A stretch of DNA of 64,000 nucleotides, taken from assembly GCA_965261535.1 (NCBI GenBank), contig OZ253469.1:3844001-3908000 (forward strand), in the 5' to 3' direction. The DNA comes from VXNE01 sp965261535. GTDB lineage: Bacteria; Pseudomonadota; Gammaproteobacteria; Pseudomonadales; Azotimanducaceae. The notes under the pieces were generated by a model. That model was not told the origin of the DNA and did not search any database. It saw only the letters and a program-made list of their open reading frames with translations. Shown here piece after piece: positions 16,048 to 23,908 of this stretch. Positions within the stretch are counted from its first letter, which is position 1. Each line of letters opens with the position of its first letter. Made by a program: the position numbers and the translations under genes.

Positions 16048-18273
16048 ATGACATATGTGGTGGTGGAAGGAGCCCTGATCGATCCGGAAGCGCTTGAGAT
16101 TGCAGGCGCTCGATGCGTGCGGGACGCGACGGGATGGTACCCGTTGGCGGAGCTGGTGGAAACGCGGGCGCGGGAGACCGAAGGACGCCGCGAAGAAGTG
16201 GTGGTGATCGATGTCGAGCCCGAGCTGCCGCAAGACCTCGTCCACGACATCAGGTCGGTGGAACGGCTGGCCGTGGGGTTCCTGGAGGGAGAGCGTCGCT
16301 ATCCCGTGGTAACGGCGTTGCGCAGGGATTTCCCGCGGGTGCCGCATCTGAACTGGACGCCCGCCGGCAACCCGAAAGAGCTTTGCGTGTACGAGGATCC
16401 TTGGTCTGAAGTGCGCTTGCGTTGGACGGGAGCGGGCTTCCTGCGGGATCTGGTGCAATGGCTCTCGCGCACGGCGGTCGACGACCTGCACGGGACGGAC
16501 CAGCCGCTCGAACCGTTCGTGTTCGAGAGTGCGAACGTGGTCGTGTTCCCGGAAGACGTGTTCGACGAGACGGCGGCGGGGAAGGTGTTCGCGGCGCAGG
16601 TGGTGCAGGAACGGCCGGGGTGGCCGTACACGGTGAAGCTCCGCGAGTTTGGCGAGGGAGAACACGCGGATGCGCGGCGGATGTATTGTGCGGCTGCGGT
16701 GGGGACGCCGACGGCGCAGGAGGCAATGCGTGACTGCCCGCGGAGCCTTATGGAGCTCTCGTCGGTTCTGGGCGACGTGGGCGTGGACCTGTGGGCAGTC
16801 CTCCGCTCGTGCCTCGGGCTGTGGTACTCCGATGCGCAGAGGCCCCGGGACGACGACGGCGTGGTGGTGCTGCTTCGACTGCCGCGGCTGCGCGAGGCGG
16901 GAGGTGACGTCGAGTCGGTGCAGTATCTGGCGTTCGAATTGCACCCCATCAAGGAACTAGCGATGGCGAGTGGCCGGTTCGGTAGCGTCGGCGTGGGTGG
17001 CCACCTTGTGCCGCTCGCAGGCGGCGACGTCGACGAAGGACTGGCGGCGTTGATCGACGTAGTGCCGATGCGGGCGATGCCGTGCCTGGACCGGGCGACG
17101 GCCAGGCTCGTCAGCGGCTTGGAGGCGGCGGAGGAAGAGCCGAACGTGGTACTGGTCGGTGCTGGCGCATTGGGCTCGCAGATCCACGAGCACCTGTCCC
17201 GCATGGGATGGGGACGCTGGACACTGATCGACAAGGACACCTTGCTGCCCCACAACGTGGCAAGACATCGGTTGGGCGAGAACGCCATCGGGTTCTCGAA
17301 GGTCGGGGCGATAGCGCAAGTGAGCGATACGGAGACCCCGCACAACGGGGTCGAGCGGGTGTTTCTCGCGGACGCGCAGGCGGTGGACGGCGACGAGGGC
17401 CTGCGCACGGCGTACCGGGACGCGGACCTGATTCTGGACGCGTCGACGTCCATCGCGGTGGCGAGGTTCCTCGCGAGGGATATTGACGGCGCGGCGCGCC
17501 GCTCGTCGGTGTTCGTGAATCTGGCGGGCCGGGACGCGGTCATGCTGATCGAGGACGCGAAGCGAACGGTGACGCTGGATGCTCTTGAGGCGCAGTACTA
17601 CCGGGCCATTCTGTTCGACGATCGCCTAGCGGGACACATAAGTTGGGAGGCGGGCGTCCGGTACGGGGCGGGGTGCCGGGATGTTACGGCGCGGCTGGCG
17701 CAGGACGACTTGGCGTTGGCGAGTGGCCTGCTGTGCCGCCAGGTGCGAACGGCGGGGCCGGACGCTGCGGCAGCGGTATGGCGAACGGTGGCGGATGGTA
17801 GCGTGCAAAGGATCGGGATTCCGGTCGCGAACGTCATTCGGTGCGCCCATGACGGTTGGGGTTTCGTGCTGGACGGCGGCGTGGTCGGACGATCGGCCAA
17901 GTACCGGTGCCGGTGCTTGCCGAACGAGACCGGCGGTGTGCTGATCGGGTACTTCGACGTGCCACGGAAGACCGTCTACGTGGTGGACGCGTTGTCCGCG
18001 CCAAGGGATAGCGTCGAGCACAGGGAGGCGTTCGTCAGGGGCTATGCGGGGCTGCGCGACGAACTCGCCGTGATCGGTGCGCGAAGCGGCGGGCAGGTCG
18101 GATACGTTGGAGAGTGGCACTCGCACCCGGATGGGGCCGGCGTCGGCCCGAGTCAGGACGACGCCGTTCTGCTCGAAACCATCGCCGCGGAAATGCGCGT
18201 GGACGGATGGCCCGGCGTGATGATGATCGTCGGCGGGGACGCGTGTGTCGGCTTCTACACGCAGGGTAGGTGA
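16048..18273 (+). CDS. E2-E1-JAMM triple-fusion protein
   Basis: This 741-aa protein joins three ubiquitin-pathway modules. Residues 1-155 are E2-like, with Cys113 in KELCVYEDPW and a closing WTGAGFLRDLVQWLSRTA helix. A linker follows. Residues about 360-600 are a ThiF-type E1, with LVGAGALGSQ at 369-378 and the LIDKDTLLPHNVARH strand. Residues about 625-741 are a JAMM protease, with E627 in ETGGVLIGYF, HSH at 691-693, S702 and D705. Fused E2-E1 proteins and JAMM partners occur in type II CBASS (Cap2 and Cap3); here all are in one chain. The operon thus has two conjugation sets, one split and one fused. Confidence 0.92.
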   Translation: MTYVVVEGALIDPEALEIAGARCVRDATGWYPLAELVETRARETEGRREEVVVIDVEPELPQDLVHDIRSVERLAVGFLEGERRYPVVTALRRDFPRVPHLNWTPAGNPKELCVYEDPWSEVRLRWTGAGFLRDLVQWLSRTAVDDLHGTDQPLEPFVFESANVVVFPEDVFDETAAGKVFAAQVVQERPGWPYTVKLREFGEGEHADARRMYCAAAVGTPTAQEAMRDCPRSLMELSSVLGDVGVDLWAVLRSCLGLWYSDAQRPRDDDGVVVLLRLPRLREAGGDVESVQYLAFELHPIKELAMASGRFGSVGVGGHLVPLAGGDVDEGLAALIDVVPMRAMPCLDRATARLVSGLEAAEEEPNVVLVGAGALGSQIHEHLSRMGWGRWTLIDKDTLLPHNVARHRLGENAIGFSKVGAIAQVSDTETPHNGVERVFLADAQAVDGDEGLRTAYRDADLILDASTSIAVARFLARDIDGAARRSSVFVNLAGRDAVMLIEDAKRTVTLDALEAQYYRAILFDDRLAGHISWEAGVRYGAGCRDVTARLAQDDLALASGLLCRQVRTAGPDAAAAVWRTVADGSVQRIGIPVANVIRCAHDGWGFVLDGGVVGRSAKYRCRCLPNETGGVLIGYFDVPRKTVYVVDALSAPRDSVEHREAFVRGYAGLRDELAVIGARSGGQVGYVGEWHSHPDGAGVGPSQDDAVLLETIAAEMRVDGWPGVMMIVGGDACVGFYTQGR

Positions 18274-18279
18274 GCGGGG

Positions 18280-19392
18280 ATGAGGGTTGCGCTCGCACTG
18301 TCCGGCGGCGGCGTCCGAGCGTCGGTGTTCCACTGTGGGGTGCTGCAGCGGCTCGCGCTGGACGGCCTGCTGGAGTCGACGACGTTCGTCTCCACGGTCT
18401 CGGGCGGCAGTCTGGTCGTCGGATTGATCCTCTGCCAGAACGGACACCGATGGCCAGGCAGCGACGAGTTCCTGAACGCTGTGCTGCCGAGCGTTCGGGC
18501 TCGACTGACCACAGCGACACTGCAGTGGTCTTACTTGTGGCGGTCGGTCGCTCTGCCGTGGCGGCTGGCGCGCGGCCGGGCGCACGTTCTGGCGGGCCAA
18601 CTCGAAGCCCAATGGGGGATTCACGGGTCGATGCAGGACGTGACCGAGACACCCCGGTGGATTGTGAATGCGACCTGCTACGAGACCGGGAGGAACTGGC
18701 GGTTCAGCCGGCCACGGATGGGCGACTACGTCACGAACTACGTGTTGGAGCCGGCGATGCCGATCGCCGATGCCATCGCGGCCTCGGCAGCGGTGCCGGG
18801 ATTGATCGGGCCGCTGGCGATCCGGTCGGACGAATACGATTGGCACCGCTACGAGAAGGGTCGGCTCGTCGCAGCGTCGACGCCAGCGAAACGGTATGCG
18901 CTGTGGGACGGAGGCGTCTACGACAACCTGGGCGTGGAACCGCTGTTCAAGCCCGGCGGCGGGTTCCGAGACGGCTTCGACTTTCTTGTGGTGAGCGATG
19001 CGTCGGCGCCGCTGTCCCTGGAGCACGGAAGGCTCAAGCGAATACTGATGCCGTGGTGCCGGGCCCTCCGCTTGGTGGACGTGGCGACGGAACAGGTGCG
19101 CGGGATGCGTGCGCGGTCGTTGATCTCCGAGTTCGAGCGGTCCCCGGATGCTGGGGCCTACCTGAGAATCGGCAATACAGTCGAGGAGATTTACGGCGCC
19201 GTGCGTCGGAACGGTCCAGTGGGAGATCACCTGGAGGCTACGGACGTTGCCCGAGCAGAGTGCTTCAAGACGACGCTGCGGCGGATGAGCTTGGAAGAGT
19301 TCGATCTGCTGATGCGGCACGGGTTCGAGGTGGCGAACGCGACGTTGGCAACGCGGCAGGCGGCAAGGTTCTCCTACAAGGCGCTGCCATAG
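18280..19392 (+). CDS. Patatin-like phospholipase, candidate effector
   Basis: This 370-aa protein has the three patatin signatures: oxyanion loop SGGGVRA (8-14), nucleophile Ser41 in STVSGGS, a variant of G-x-S-x-G, and catalytic Asp210 in WDGGVYDN. Patatins cleave membrane phospholipids, and members called CapV act as membrane-destroying effectors in CBASS. It is the last gene of the operon, 6 bases after the triple fusion. No cyclic-nucleotide synthase is present, so if it is an effector its trigger must differ, for example modification by the conjugation genes. No signal peptide; likely cytoplasmic face. Confidence 0.92.
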   Translation: MRVALALSGGGVRASVFHCGVLQRLALDGLLESTTFVSTVSGGSLVVGLILCQNGHRWPGSDEFLNAVLPSVRARLTTATLQWSYLWRSVALPWRLARGRAHVLAGQLEAQWGIHGSMQDVTETPRWIVNATCYETGRNWRFSRPRMGDYVTNYVLEPAMPIADAIAASAAVPGLIGPLAIRSDEYDWHRYEKGRLVAASTPAKRYALWDGGVYDNLGVEPLFKPGGGFRDGFDFLVVSDASAPLSLEHGRLKRILMPWCRALRLVDVATEQVRGMRARSLISEFERSPDAGAYLRIGNTVEEIYGAVRRNGPVGDHLEATDVARAECFKTTLRRMSLEEFDLLMRHGFEVANATLATRQAARFSYKALP

Positions 19393-19601
19393 GGGGTAGT
19401 GCGTTGGCGCCAACCTTCAACGGACGAGGAAGCGGTAAGGATAAAGAATGCGCGACACTCCACGTCTCGACCCAAATCCGGGCCTTCGAGACATCTTGGA
19501 ATTCAAGGCGTCTGCGGATCGAGGTGTGTCCGCCGTGAACCTGTCCGACGTCGCGCACGGTAGTACCCTAGTAGCATTGACGTTAGCACCGGCGGAGTCC
19601 A

Positions 19602-19820
19602 ATGAAACTCAGCATCAGCCTCCCGGCAGAGGAGGTCGGATTTCTGGACGCCTATGCGCGTTCGCAAGGCATCAAGTCACGGTCGGGCGTCATTCAAACT
19701 GCACTCCGCCTGTTGCGTACGTCGGAACTTGCCGACGACTACGCTTCGGCGTGGGCAGAATGGGATGAAGAGGACGACAAGACGTGGGACCGATCATCCC
19801 GTGATGGTCTGACACCGTGA
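19602..19820 (+). CDS. Ribbon-helix-helix antitoxin (copy 2)
   Basis: A 72-aa near-identical copy of the antitoxin at 875-1093. The DNA-binding N-terminus is unchanged. The tail differs at three or four residues (YASAWAEWDEEDDKTW), the part expected to contact the toxin. The stop overlaps the MazF start. Presence of both copies after island excision would leave a single module. Confidence 0.88.
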   Translation: MKLSISLPAEEVGFLDAYARSQGIKSRSGVIQTALRLLRTSELADDYASAWAEWDEEDDKTWDRSSRDGLTP

Positions 19821-20182
19821 CCCCCGCTGTAGCCGCACAGCGGGGCGACACATGGATCGTGGATTTCGGCAGCCCGATTGGCGCCGAGGCAGCTTTCGAG
19901 CGGCCCGCAGTCATCGTGAGCAACAACGCGGCGAACGAGAGCGCGTCAGCGACGAACCGCGGCGTGGTTACGGTCGTGCCAGTAACCAGCAACATTCGCC
20001 GCGTGTATCCCTTCCAGGTCAGGCTGGCGGCCGGGGATTGCGGTTTGCGGAGAGACTCGAAAGCCCAGGCGGAACGGATTCGCGCGGTCGCCGTTGAACG
20101 CCTCCGCAATCGCGTGGGTCGCGTTCCCCAGAGGCGCATGAACGAGGTCGACGCCGCCCTACGGTTGCATTTGAGTCTCTAA
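19817..20182 (+). CDS. MazF/PemK-family toxin (copy 2)
   Basis: A 121-aa paralogue of the toxin at 1090-1455, starting at GTG overlapping the antitoxin stop. It keeps ERPAVIVSNN and VVPVTSN; early residues differ (QRGDTWIVDFGSPIG). It therefore belongs to the MazF family of mRNA interferases. Divergence in the first loop, near the RNA-binding face, could alter cleavage specificity. Together with copy 1 it may stabilise the island as an addiction module. Confidence 0.88.
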   Translation: MTPAVAAQRGDTWIVDFGSPIGAEAAFERPAVIVSNNAANESASATNRGVVTVVPVTSNIRRVYPFQVRLAAGDCGLRRDSKAQAERIRAVAVERLRNRVGRVPQRRMNEVDAALRLHLSL

Positions 20183-20472
20183 CGCTCATGCCACTCAAGG
20201 TCTGCACTCTCGCCCGCGTCAGATCGTCGTCTCCTCCACTTGGACGGTCACCACGGCAGAATTACCGTCCATGCGGATCGTCTGCCCGTGGTAAGGGCCG
20301 CTCGCCAAGGTCATCGAAAGCGGGCTGAGCCGGGAATTCGCGGTCGGTCGCTTGCTCTCTTCGGCGGACGCCGCCATCGCGGACGGCGAAGCACCAAGAG
20401 AATCTCGGTGCTGGAGCGGGTGTTCGGAGTTGTCTTAACCCGAAGAACCGGGTTTTCGAGGTTCCCCGCCGA

Positions 20473-21330
20473 TCAAGCCGTCTGCGGATTCACCGACCCG
20501 TCACCGCCATCATTTCGTATCGCCACCGCCCTCCGCGGATCCAACCCATCCCTTACCGCCTCCCCAATGAAGATCAACAACGTCAACAACATCGCCAGCG
20601 TGACGAACACGCACAACCCGAGCCACGCCACCTGAAGATTTGCCTTTGCCGACGACAGCAGCCGGCCCAGGGACGGTGAGTCGATGGGAAGTCCGAAGCC
20701 CAGGAAGTCCAGCGCGGTCAGCGCGGTGATCGAGCCGTTTAATATGAACGGGAAGTACGTCAGCGTTGCGACCATGGCATTGGGAAGCACGTGACGGCGA
20801 AGGATCGTCAGGTTCGACACGCCGAGCGATTGAGCCGCGAGGACGAACTCGAAGTTGCGCGCGCGAAGAAACTCGGCGCGGACGACGCCCACCAGGGCCA
20901 TCCAACTGAACAGCGCCAGGATCCCGAGCAGCCAGAACACGTTTGGCTCAACGATGCTCGCGAGAATGATGAGCACGAACAGGATCGGTAGCCCGGCGAA
21001 TATCTCCACGACCCGTTGGCCGACGAGGTCGACAAGCCCCCCGAGATAGCCCTGCAACGCACCCACGAGCACGCCGATGCTCGAGCTGATGATCGTGAGC
21101 GCCATGCCGAACAAGACGGAAAGCCGAAACCCGTAGAGCAGCTTGGCGAATACGTCCGTGCCGCTGCCATCGGTGCCGAGGAAGTGTCTGCCGTCGGGCG
21201 GCGACGGGGTGACCTCGTGGGAATAGTCGATGATGTTGTAGGAAAACCGCACCGGTGGCCAGATAGACCAGCCGTCCGCCTCGATCAACTGCGTCACATA
21301 GGGGTCGCGGTAGTCCGCTTCGGTCTCCAT
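20473..21330 (-). pseudogene. yejE second copy, N-terminally truncated
   Basis: From METEADYRDPYVTQLIEADG onward the frame encodes about 285 residues very similar to the intact YejE at 22837-23898, including the permease EAA-like segment and the same VNPQTA end. The N-terminal 65-70 residues with the first membrane helix are missing. Upstream the frame continues to 21555, but that sequence is unrelated and overlaps the Abi gene. A protein could in principle be made from the internal ATG but would lack the first membrane anchor, so function is doubtful. Confidence 0.82.
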
Positions 21331-21480
21331 CGAGACGATGCCCGCCACATCCGCGTGATAGAGCTCGCTCTGCTCCGCAACGCACGAAATAGCGATCTCG
21401 CGACCGCCGGTTGGGTAAGGCGTGTGGGTTTCGTCGTCGGCAACGTCGGTTACCCAATCATGTAGGCAACGCCCACCGAT

Positions 21481-21489
21481 TGGTATAAT
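21481..21489 (+). promoter_or_regulatory. Extended minus-10 promoter for the Abi_C gene
   Basis: TGGTATAAT gives a perfect TATAAT at 21484-21489 with an extended minus-10 TGG. The minus-35 at the right distance (TGTAGG) is poor, as is common for extended minus-10 promoters. Transcription would start near 21496, about 48 bases before the GTG at 21544. Confidence 0.5.
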
Positions 21490-21508
21490 TGCCCGGCCCC
21501 GTTTCCAC

Positions 21509-21522
21509 CCCGCGTACGCGGG
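21509..21522. promoter_or_regulatory. 14-bp perfect palindrome in the Abi_C leader
   Basis: CCCGCGTACGCGGG reads the same on both strands and lies between the putative promoter and the start codon. It could be an operator for a dimeric regulator or a small RNA hairpin controlling translation. It may also be part of a dispersed repeat. Confidence 0.4.
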
Positions 21523-21543
21523 AAAATTCAAAGGACTTGCGAC

Positions 21544-22497
21544 GTGGCCGTACACGATCTGTTTTCCTATCGCAAACGTGTGGCAGAGGGCAACGTGCCC
21601 GATGTATTTGTCTACGACAAACTTCCCGAACCGCTACGGGTCCAAATTGTCCACATCTGGCGAAGAGCAATAGGCGGGTTCCACGTCGTGAGCGGCATGG
21701 AATTTGGTGAGATCATCGCGAACAATGAGGGCTGGGAAACCATCGAAAGCACCGTGGCTCAGGAACACGGTCTGTTTCAACTGAGTGAGAGTCGGAATCC
21801 GAATGTCTTCGAGAGCTGCATGGCCTACTTGCTCAACAGCCGTTCGGTCGATGATGCTCTCGACTTAATCGAAGTCAGCTTCAGATACATAGACACCGTT
21901 GCCCGCGATTTCCGAGATTTCGAACGCCAGCGATGTGGGATTACTCTCTCGGCATCCGATGCTATCAAAGACATCAACGAACGATTCCGCCGTGCGGGCG
22001 TTGGATATCGATACGAGAGCGGCAGAATTGTGCGCGTCGACTCGGAGTTGCTCCATGCCGAAGTGGTCCGCCCCGTACTCCAATTCCTCAACCAGAAGGG
22101 CTTTGCGGGTCCCCGAGACGAATTTCTAAGCGCGTACGATCATTTCCGGGCGGGCGAGAATCGGGATGTCATCACGGACGCGAACAACGCATTCGAAAGC
22201 ACGCTAAAGGCCATTTGCGAACAACGGCGCTGGTCGTATTCGCCGAGGGCGAGAGCCAGCGATCTACTCAAGGTTGTGCGCTCGAAAGGCCTCTTGCCAA
22301 CCTACCTGGATAATTCGTTCGACCAGTTAGCTGCAACGCTGAAGTCCGGTCTTCCCGAAGTGAGGAACAACCAAGGGGCGCACGGGCAAGGTCCAACGCC
22401 TAAAGAGACGCCCGATTACGTGGCGGCTTACGCGATTCATCTTGCAGCGACGAACATTCTGTTCCTCGCCGAGGCACACGGCGCTCTGGGAAGTTAG
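21544..22497 (+). CDS. Abi_C-type abortive infection protein (STM4504/CBY_0614-like)
   Basis: This 317-aa protein, GTG start, has an N-terminal helical domain and a C-terminal domain with the Abi_C/HEPN-like signature. AFESTLKAICEQRRWSY lies at about 218-234, and LPEVRNNQGAHGQG at about 277-290. The R-N-x4-H pattern resembles the RNase motif of HEPN nucleases, so it may cleave RNA on infection. It sits between the truncated yejE copy and the true yejE, in the opposite orientation, at the point where yejF would be expected. Its extended minus-10 promoter and leader palindrome suggest its own control. Confidence 0.82.
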   Translation: MAVHDLFSYRKRVAEGNVPDVFVYDKLPEPLRVQIVHIWRRAIGGFHVVSGMEFGEIIANNEGWETIESTVAQEHGLFQLSESRNPNVFESCMAYLLNSRSVDDALDLIEVSFRYIDTVARDFRDFERQRCGITLSASDAIKDINERFRRAGVGYRYESGRIVRVDSELLHAEVVRPVLQFLNQKGFAGPRDEFLSAYDHFRAGENRDVITDANNAFESTLKAICEQRRWSYSPRARASDLLKVVRSKGLLPTYLDNSFDQLAATLKSGLPEVRNNQGAHGQGPTPKETPDYVAAYAIHLAATNILFLAEAHGALGS

Positions 22498-22836
22498 GGT
22501 TTCATAGCGTCTCTACCATCTAGTTGCGATTGACAAGCTCGGGCCAAAGGTGACGCTCCAGACGGGATGAAACGCGACGGATACTCCCTGTTTCAGGTGA
22601 TGCGGCATGCGTCGGTTTTGGACAGGCGACACGCGCGCGCTGGCCAGTCACCTGATCCAGGCGATATCGGAGCGAAGCGGAGTTTCCATGAAGGTTGACA
22701 GTCCCCCTCTCCGCCAGAATGTCATGCAGCCGTCTTGGACGGCTTTAGGACAGATACTAGCTTCGATCCATTGACGCAGAGACCGACCGTTGACTTTTCT
22801 TAACCCCAAGAATCGGCTCTCGAGGTTCCCCGCCCA
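22498..22836. other. No gene seen; spacer between Abi_C gene and yejE
   Basis: About 340 bases with no supported frame. The last 35 bases share the sequence that also flanks the yejE tails at 1529 and 20451, so they belong to the yejE 3' region. No clear hairpin terminator with a T-run was identified. Confidence 0.6.
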
Positions 22837-23898
22837 TCACGCCGTCTGCGGATTCACCAACCCGTCACCGCCATCGCTGCGTATCGCCACCGCCCGCCGC
22901 GGATCCAGCCCATCCCTTACCGCCTCCCCAATAAAGATCAGCAGCGTCAGCAGCATCGCCAACGTCACGAACACGAAGAACCCCAGCCACGGCGCCTGCA
23001 GATTCGCCTTCGCTGATGAAAGCATCCGTCCCAGAGACGGTGAATCGATAGGCAGTCCGAAGCCGAGGAAATCCAGCGCCGTCAGCGCCGTAATCGACCC
23101 GTTCAGTATGAACGGCAGGTACGTCAGCGTGGCGACCATGGCGTTGGGGAGCACGTGGCGGCGCAGGATCGTCAGGTTCGACACGCCGAGCGACTGGGCC
23201 GCGAGGACGAACTCGTAGTTGCGCGCGCGGAGGAACTCGGCGCGGACCACGCCCACCAGGGCCATCCAACTGAACAGTCCAAGTATCCCCAGCAGCCAGA
23301 ACACGTTCGGCTCGACGATGCTCGCGAGGATGATGAGCACGAAAAGGATCGGCAGCCCCGCGAAGATCTCGACCACCCGTTGGCCGATGAGGTCGACAAG
23401 CCCGCCGAGATAGCCCTGCAGAGCGCCTACCAACACGCCGATGCTCGAACTGATCATCGTGAGCGCGATGCCGAACAGGACGGAAAGCCGGAACCCGTAG
23501 AGGAGCTTCGCGAACACGTCCGTGCCGCCGCCGTCGGTGCCGAGGAAGTGCCTGCCGTCGGGCGGCGACGGGGTGACCTCGTAGGCGTAGTCGATGGTGT
23601 TGTAGGAATACCGTACGGGCGGCCAGATCGCCCAGCCGTCCGCCTCGATCAACTGCGTCACATAGGGGTCGCGGTAGTCCGCTTCGGTCTCCATCACGCC
23701 GCCGAGATCGGTCTCCGTGTACATGGCGAACATGGGGAAGTGCAGCTCGCCCTGGTGCGAGAACATGATCGGTTTGTCGTTGGCGATGAACTCCGCGAAC
23801 ATCGACACCACGAACAGCACGAGGAAGATCCAGAGCGAGTAATAGCCGCGCCGGTTGGACTTGAAGAGCTCGAGTCGTCGTTCGTTTATCGGAGACAT
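22837..23898 (-). CDS. yejE: Oligopeptide/microcin C ABC transporter permease YejE
   Basis: This full-length 353-aa permease starts MSPINERRLELFKSNRRGYY with an N-terminal membrane helix (SLWIFLVLFVVSMFAEFI), a large periplasmic loop and five more helices. The EAA region contains LRARNYEFVLAAQSLGVSN. YejE pairs with YejB as the membrane channel of the YejABEF importer, which takes up oligopeptides and microcin C-type compounds. It starts 11 bases after the yejB stop. The expected downstream ATPase gene yejF is not in the window; repeat-bearing and island DNA follows instead. Two partial copies exist at 20473 and 1552. Confidence 0.95.
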   Translation of the reverse strand: MSPINERRLELFKSNRRGYYSLWIFLVLFVVSMFAEFIANDKPIMFSHQGELHFPMFAMYTETDLGGVMETEADYRDPYVTQLIEADGWAIWPPVRYSYNTIDYAYEVTPSPPDGRHFLGTDGGGTDVFAKLLYGFRLSVLFGIALTMISSSIGVLVGALQGYLGGLVDLIGQRVVEIFAGLPILFVLIILASIVEPNVFWLLGILGLFSWMALVGVVRAEFLRARNYEFVLAAQSLGVSNLTILRRHVLPNAMVATLTYLPFILNGSITALTALDFLGFGLPIDSPSLGRMLSSAKANLQAPWLGFFVFVTLAMLLTLLIFIGEAVRDGLDPRRAVAIRSDGGDGLVNPQTA

Positions 23899-23908
23899 GG
23901 ACAGAGCA

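Larger units (their letters stand above)
19526..20249. repeat. Direct repeat B (724 bp), right border of the defence island
   Basis: Second copy of the segment at 799-1522, same orientation, no gaps. After it, copy B contains about 200 bases (20250-20450) absent from copy A before both rejoin yejE-derived sequence at a shared GGTTTTCGAG. The border on the left side (19526) lies 134 bases after the patatin gene. Confidence 0.9.

Noticed and set aside
11033..19392. Classification as a type II CBASS operon
   Set aside because: The patatin, E1/E2 and JAMM fit, but no CD-NTase is present within the operon or nearby.
20473..21555. A full-length 360-aa second YejE
   Set aside because: Residues 1-75 are unrelated to YejE, lack a membrane helix and overlap the Abi_C gene; only 20473-21330 is homologous.
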